From assembly GCF_000426645.1 (NCBI RefSeq), contig NZ_KE384551.1:50084-114083 (forward strand): 64,000 nucleotides of DNA, read 5' to 3'. Of the stretch, positions 58,434 through 64,000 are shown in pieces (positions within the stretch are counted from its first letter, which is position 1; every line of letters begins with the position of its first letter). The notes under the pieces were generated by a model that saw nothing but the letters and a program-made list of their open reading frames with translations, was not told the origin of the DNA and made no database searches. Origin of the DNA: Nakamurella lactea DSM 19367. Its GTDB lineage: Bacteria > Actinomycetota > Actinomycetes > Mycobacteriales > Nakamurellaceae. The translations under genes and the position numbers were made by a program.

Positions 58434-59486
58434 TCACGCCGTTGCCGCGTCCGACGTCGTCGCCGCCTCCGGAGCCCCACGACGCAGGTCCTTGGCCTTC
58501 GGGATCCGCTTCTGCCGGGGGTCGAAGGCGTCCCGCAGTCCGTCACCGATGAAGTTGATGGCCAGCACGATGACGATGATCATCACGCCCGGCCAGATGA
58601 ACAGCCACGGCTGGAAGCTCATCTTGCCGGCGTAGAGGCTGATCAGCGAGCCGAGCGAGATGTCCGGGTACTGGATGCCGAAGCCCAGGAAGCTCAGCGC
58701 GGCCTCGGACAGGATGCCGCCGCCCATCAGCAGGGTCACGTTGACCACGATCACGCCGACGGTGTTCGGCAGGATGTGCTTGAAGATGATCCGGGCGTCC
58801 GACGCCCCGGCCACCTTCGCCGCGTCGACGAACTCGCGTTCCCGCAGGGTGAGGAACTCACCGCGGACGAGTCGGGCAAGTCCGGTCCAGGACAGCAGCC
58901 CGAGGGAGATCGCCACCACGAACACGCCGCTGGCGTTGAAGACGAACCCGAGGACGGCGGTGATCAGGATGGCCGGCAGGGTGATGACCAGGTCGGTGAA
59001 CCGCATCAGCACCGAGTCGACCCAGCCGCGGTAGAAGCCGGCCAGCGCACCGATCACCACGCCGATGACGGTGGCCAGGATCCCGAGGATGACGATCACG
59101 ATCAGCGTCTGCTGGGTGCCGCGCATCACGTTCGCGAACAGGTCACGGCCCTGTTCGTTGTCCGAGCCGAACGGGTGATCGCCCCAGGCGAAACCGTTGG
59201 AGAACGGCCAGATCTTCAGCGTCGGGCTCTGGTCATCGACGAACGGGATGGTCTCCGAGTACGTCCACTTCCACCAGTGCGGGATCGGTCCCCAGCCGAT
59301 CGAGGTGGCGGCCAGGATGACGATGAGGATCAGCACGACGACCGAGATCATCGCGCCCTTGTGCCGGCGGAACCGGCGACGGACGATCTGCCCCTGGGAC
59401 AGACCGGCGACTTCCTTCTGCTCGAACGACGTCTCGTCGACGACCGGGCCACCCGGCTCGCGGTGGTCGTGGGGCACAGTGCTCAT
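58434..59486 (-). CDS. Peptide ABC transporter permease, DppC type
   Basis: 350 residues. An N-terminal cytoplasmic stretch and first helix (MISVVVLILIVILAATSIGW), an extracellular loop with DHPFGSDNEQGRDLFANVMRG typical of the family, then five helices. The EAA loop reads EREFVDAAKVAGASDARIIFKHILPN. Pairs with DppB to form the channel. ATG at 59486, 19 bases after the dppB stop. The stop faces the PH-like gene. Confidence 0.92.
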   Translation of the reverse strand: MSTVPHDHREPGGPVVDETSFEQKEVAGLSQGQIVRRRFRRHKGAMISVVVLILIVILAATSIGWGPIPHWWKWTYSETIPFVDDQSPTLKIWPFSNGFAWGDHPFGSDNEQGRDLFANVMRGTQQTLIVIVILGILATVIGVVIGALAGFYRGWVDSVLMRFTDLVITLPAILITAVLGFVFNASGVFVVAISLGLLSWTGLARLVRGEFLTLREREFVDAAKVAGASDARIIFKHILPNTVGVIVVNVTLLMGGGILSEAALSFLGFGIQYPDISLGSLISLYAGKMSFQPWLFIWPGVMIIVIVLAINFIGDGLRDAFDPRQKRIPKAKDLRRGAPEAATTSDAATA

Positions 59487-59505
59487 GATTCGTTCACCAG
59501 TTCGC

Positions 59506-61047
<1,542 letters not shown>

Positions 61048-61158
61048 TGTGCCGTGCTCCTCGGTCGAGATGCCTGTGGGGGTTTGGCTGCCGAGCACGC
61101 TACTGCACCGACGGCCGGTTTCCTATCCGTCCGAAGTGGTGTCAACGACCCCGGACTC

Positions 61159-61196
61159 GCCACGGTGCCGGGCTCGGCCGAGCCCGGCACCGTGGC
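61159..61196. terminator. 38-base perfect palindrome between dppA- and dppB-type genes
   Basis: Seventeen-base arms starting GCCACGGTGCCGGGCTC around GGCC. A second imperfect hairpin (GGTTCC/GGAACC core) lies at 61213-61250, nearer the binding-protein stop. Such stem-loops after binding-protein genes often trim or protect mRNA so the binding protein is made in excess. Confidence 0.75.
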
Positions 61197-61274
61197 GTTA
61201 CTGCTGGTCCCGGGTGGTAGCGGAGGTTCCGTCAGGAACCATCCGCCACCGCCCGAAAGCCGGATTTGCCTGGA

Positions 61275-63341
61275 TCAGGCGCCAGCGGTCCACTCCCAGT
61301 AGTTCCACATGTAGCCCGGGACCAGGGTGAGGCCCTTGACGTTCTGGATCTTCTTGGAGTTGAACGAGATGATCTCCGGGAACTGGAAGATCGGCACCCC
61401 GAAGCCATCCTTGTAGAGCTGGGTCTCCACCTTGGTGTTCAGCTCGTTCTGCTTGTCGACGTCGGGCTCGGCGTTCATCTGCTTGAGCCAGCCGTCAACC
61501 TCCTTGTTCGAGTAGCCGTAGAAGTTGTTCTGGCCACCCGTGATGAAGTTCGGCGGAATCTGCGAGACACCGACCGCGCTCGACTGCCAGCCGAACAGCG
61601 CCGCGTCGTAGACCTTGGTGTTGCTCAGCAGCGAGCCCCAGTCCTTGTTCGCACCGTCGATCACCTGGAAGCCGGCCTGCTGGGCGGATTCCTGGATCAG
61701 CTTGAACTCGTTCGCCCGCCGGACGTTGCCCTGCGCGTACATCAGCCGCACCTTCGGCGAGGTGACGCCGGCCTTGGCCAGCAGCGCCTTCGCACCCGCG
61801 ATGTCGACCTTCTGCCAGTCCTTGCTGCCGTTCGCCGCGACGGTCGCGTCGTACGCCGGCGAACCGGGAACCACGTTGAACGAGTCACGCAGGGCGGCGT
61901 TCGGGTTCAGCGGCTTGATCAGCCGATCGACGATGTCCTGCCGCGGGATGGTCTTCAGGAAGGCCAGCCGCACATCCAGCGCCTTCTGCGCGTCGCCGCC
62001 GTAGGCCTTGGGATCGAACGGCCCACCGTTGTTCTGCGCCAGGTCGACGTGCTCGTAGGTGGCACCGTCGCCGGTGAGCACCTTGACACCCTGACCCTCG
62101 AGAGCCTTCGCCGCGTTCAGCACATCGGAGGTCGCCTGCGGGTTGGCCACGTCGACCTCGCCGTTCTGCAGCGCCTGCATGTTCGCCATCGCCTCGGGGT
62201 AGAAGCGCAGCGTGATGGTGTCGACCGACGGGATCGGACCCCAGGTGTAGTCCGGGTTCTTGGTGAAGGTCATGTACTGATCCTTCTTGTAGTCCTTCAG
62301 CACGTAGGCGCCGTTGGACACGTAGATCGAAGGATCGCTGGGCAGCTCGGTCGCATCGAAGCCGGTGTTGTAGAAGTCGGCGATCTTCTTGACGTTCGCC
62401 ACCACCGTCTTGTCGACCGCGGACGCGTCATTGACGGTGTTGCCGTCCTTGTCCTTGGTCTCCTTGACGCCCTCGTGGAAGGTCTTCAGCGCGGCGACCA
62501 TGTCAGCGGTGGCCTTGGTCGGATCGGTCTCGCCGAGCGCCTTCTCCGCCACCACGTGCGCCGGCACGCCGACGTTCAGCTGGAACGGGTAGTCGACGAA
62601 GAACTCGGAGTACTTGATCGTCAGCGACTGGTTGTCGTCGGAGATCTCCGGGAATTCGGTGACCAGCTTCATCGCTTCGCTGGCGGCGTCGAACGAGACA
62701 CCGGCCTGCTTCACCGGGTTGCCGTTCTCGTCGGTCTTGAGTTCCTCGGTGTTGAACTGGCCGCTCGGCGCCGCCCACTGCAGCAGCAGGTCGGCTGCGG
62801 TCACCGGGACACCGTCAGACCACTTGACGTCCTTGTTGATCGTGTACTTGATCGTCAGCGGATCGTCGGAAACCTTCGCGCAGGTACCGAACTGGTCGTT
62901 GTTCACCAGCTCGAGCTTGTCGTTGTAGTAGAAGAACCCGCCCTGGTTCATCAGGTACAGCGGGTCGGCGTTCGCCACCGCGTTGCCGTGACCGGTCAAT
63001 GCGTTGAACGAATACAGCGGCTGGTTCCAGGAAATCTTCACCGAGCCGCCGGTCTTCGCCGGCTTGTCGTACGGACCGTGCGGCGTACCGCAGACGGCGC
63101 CGGCCGGAGCAGCGGTGCCGGTCTCGGTTGCGGTGGCCGAGCCGGCCGTTTCCGAGCCGGATGCCGCTGTTTCGGATGCACTCGCCGAGCCGGTATCACT
63201 CGGGGCTGCCGCACCGGAGCTGGTGGCAGCCGGTGCGGACGTGTTCGTGTCGCCGGCCTGGTCGGTGTTGCCGCAAGCGGCCACCACCAACGCAGTCGCG
63301 GCGACGAGAGCAGTGAAGGCCACTGCCCGGGTTCTCCTCAT
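61275..63341 (-). CDS. Peptide ABC transporter substrate-binding lipoprotein
   Basis: 688 residues. ATG at 63341 with AAGGAGG upstream. Lipobox VVAAC with the lipid Cys at residue 23, then a ~60-residue Ser/Thr/Ala-rich spacer, then the family 5 binding-protein fold (WSDGVPVTAADLLLQW, YEHVDLAQNNGGPF, RRANEFKLIQESAQQAGF). It catches peptides outside the membrane for the DppBC-type permeases. Its C-terminal ~108 residues closely match the next, truncated gene, so the two are tandem paralogues. Confidence 0.93.
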   Translation of the reverse strand: MRRTRAVAFTALVAATALVVAACGNTDQAGDTNTSAPAATSSGAAAPSDTGSASASETAASGSETAGSATATETGTAAPAGAVCGTPHGPYDKPAKTGGSVKISWNQPLYSFNALTGHGNAVANADPLYLMNQGGFFYYNDKLELVNNDQFGTCAKVSDDPLTIKYTINKDVKWSDGVPVTAADLLLQWAAPSGQFNTEELKTDENGNPVKQAGVSFDAASEAMKLVTEFPEISDDNQSLTIKYSEFFVDYPFQLNVGVPAHVVAEKALGETDPTKATADMVAALKTFHEGVKETKDKDGNTVNDASAVDKTVVANVKKIADFYNTGFDATELPSDPSIYVSNGAYVLKDYKKDQYMTFTKNPDYTWGPIPSVDTITLRFYPEAMANMQALQNGEVDVANPQATSDVLNAAKALEGQGVKVLTGDGATYEHVDLAQNNGGPFDPKAYGGDAQKALDVRLAFLKTIPRQDIVDRLIKPLNPNAALRDSFNVVPGSPAYDATVAANGSKDWQKVDIAGAKALLAKAGVTSPKVRLMYAQGNVRRANEFKLIQESAQQAGFQVIDGANKDWGSLLSNTKVYDAALFGWQSSAVGVSQIPPNFITGGQNNFYGYSNKEVDGWLKQMNAEPDVDKQNELNTKVETQLYKDGFGVPIFQFPEIISFNSKKIQNVKGLTLVPGYMWNYWEWTAGA

Positions 63342-63674
63342 GGATGAGTCCTCCTTGGATTGCCGTACGCCCTCGCCGGGATAGCCCCCATCGGCCTCCG
63401 GACTGATGAAAGCGCACGCGTTCCCTCGTCGTGTCTGACGGCCAGACTCTACGAACTGTCCCGCCATTTGGAACCCCCCCCACGCTAGATCGTGACCAAA
63501 GGGTGACCGCGCAGGGACTGATGCGCAGAATTCAATCGGACATTCGTCCCGTTGACCGGGAGATGATGACGCTGCGTGGAGCTCTTCCACGATCGTGGAG
63601 GCCCATCGCACCGACGCCACCGCCGGTTGCACGACGGTGGCGTCGGTCGAAGGAGCCCTGATCAGCCGGACGGA
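63342..63674. other. Gap between two tandem binding-protein genes
   Basis: 333 bases. Holds the promoter and leader of the first binding-protein gene and, at 63610-63647, the second gene's probable terminator. No reading frame with support. Confidence 0.4.
63610..63647 (-). terminator. Hairpin after the upstream binding-protein gene
   Basis: ACCGACGCCACCG pairs perfectly over 13 bases with CGGTGGCGTCGGT around a 12-base loop, 28 bases past the stop at 63675. No T-run. Confidence 0.65.
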
Positions 63675-64000
63675 TCAGCTGGCCGTGGTCCACTCCCAGT
63701 AGTTCCAGAAGTACGCCGGCGAGAGCGGGATGCCCTTGACGTTCTGGATCTTCTTGGAGTTGAAGGAGACGATCTCCGGGAACTGGAACAGCGGCACCCC
63801 GAAGCCATCCTTGAACAGCTGGGTCTCCACCTGGATGTTCAGCTCATCCTGCTTCTTGATGTCCGGCTCCGCGTTCAGCTTCTTCAGCACCGCGTCGACA
63901 TCGGGGTTCGAGTAGCCGTAGAAGTTGTTCTGGCCACCCGTGATGAAGTTCGGTGCGATCTGCGAGGCACCGACCGCCGTCGACTGCCAGCCGAACAGCG
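63675..64000 (-). CDS. Second peptide ABC transporter substrate-binding protein, C-terminal part
   Basis: The last 108 residues are visible; the gene continues beyond 64000. They read LFGWQSTAVGASQIAPNF..., GGQNNFYGYSNPDVD and FGVPLFQFPEIVSFNSKKIQ, and end NYWEWTTAS. The match to the end of the downstream binding protein is near 80 percent by eye. It is a second peptide-binding lipoprotein feeding the same permeases, or a duplicate with changed preference. Confidence 0.9.
   Translation of the reverse strand, partial: LFGWQSTAVGASQIAPNFITGGQNNFYGYSNPDVDAVLKKLNAEPDIKKQDELNIQVETQLFKDGFGVPLFQFPEIVSFNSKKIQNVKGIPLSPAYFWNYWEWTTAS

Overview
The window is very GC-rich DNA from a high-GC Gram-positive bacterium (Actinomycetota). 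The evidence is the mtrA-mtrB-lpqB cluster, a BldD-type regulator, a PyrR-controlled pyr operon of the mycobacterial kind, actinobacterial DapC/DapD/DapE, a quinone-type PyrD, a seven-iron ferredoxin and a LOG-family protein. The gene order fits a Nakamurella-like or related lineage, but sequence reading alone cannot fix the genus. No rRNA, tRNA, transposase, phage gene or CRISPR array was seen.

Layout. 1-9.6 kb: the start of hpf, a divergent TetR/SnoaL-like pair with a palindromic operator, comF, then lpqB-mtrB-mtrA (minus), a membrane protein, tmk and an FKBP prolyl isomerase. 9.7-12.3 kb: a secreted protein with three exported repeats and an RCC1 propeller, bracketed by two related terminator hairpins. 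12.3-13.9 kb: sahH with a probable SAH riboswitch. 14-24.2 kb: a membrane protein and the full pyrimidine operon pyrR-pyrB-pyrC-carA-carB-pyrD-pyrF, coupled by 1- to 14-base overlaps, with a PyrR-binding hairpin beside the pyrR ribosome binding site. 24.4-37.6 kb: bldD, nusB, efp, pepQ, then an accessory block (PH-like membrane protein, nitroreductase, DUF3626, DUF222-HNH), then aroQ-aroB-aroK-aroC. The accessory block splits what is usually a continuous aro-pepQ-efp-nusB string. 37.8-44.4 kb: a LOG-family protein, dapE, a lysozyme-like secreted protein, dapD, a CHAD protein, dapC and ferredoxin. 44.6-54.9 kb: two large secreted paralogues (a sedolisin-kelch protein and a kelch-only copy) behind a LuxR/AAA regulator. 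54.9-64 kb: a dipeptide-type ABC transporter with a fused double ATPase, two permeases (one with a large insertion) and two tandem binding proteins, with a PH-like gene facing the opposite way inside it.

The most unusual property is at gene ends. At least seven genes carry short tandem repeats at their 3' ends. Where the repeat runs past the stop codon it duplicates the end of the gene together with its TGA. The units are 20, 16, 14/15, 14 and 15 bases, and four arrays share a CTGAC core spanning the stop. Where the repeat is translated (carB, aroB) the unit is a multiple of three (12, 18) and gives a low-complexity tail. In tmk the 16-base unit gives nearly the same C-terminus and a stop in all three frames. 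A link to translation termination, mRNA 3' ends or simple slippage is inference.

How the genes work together: the pyr, aro and dap sets make UMP, chorismate and meso-diaminopimelate. MtrAB/LpqB couples envelope status to gene expression. SahH recycles S-adenosylhomocysteine. The sedolisin protein and the Dpp-type transporter would fit extracellular protein degradation followed by peptide uptake, with the LuxR gene lying between them on the same strand.
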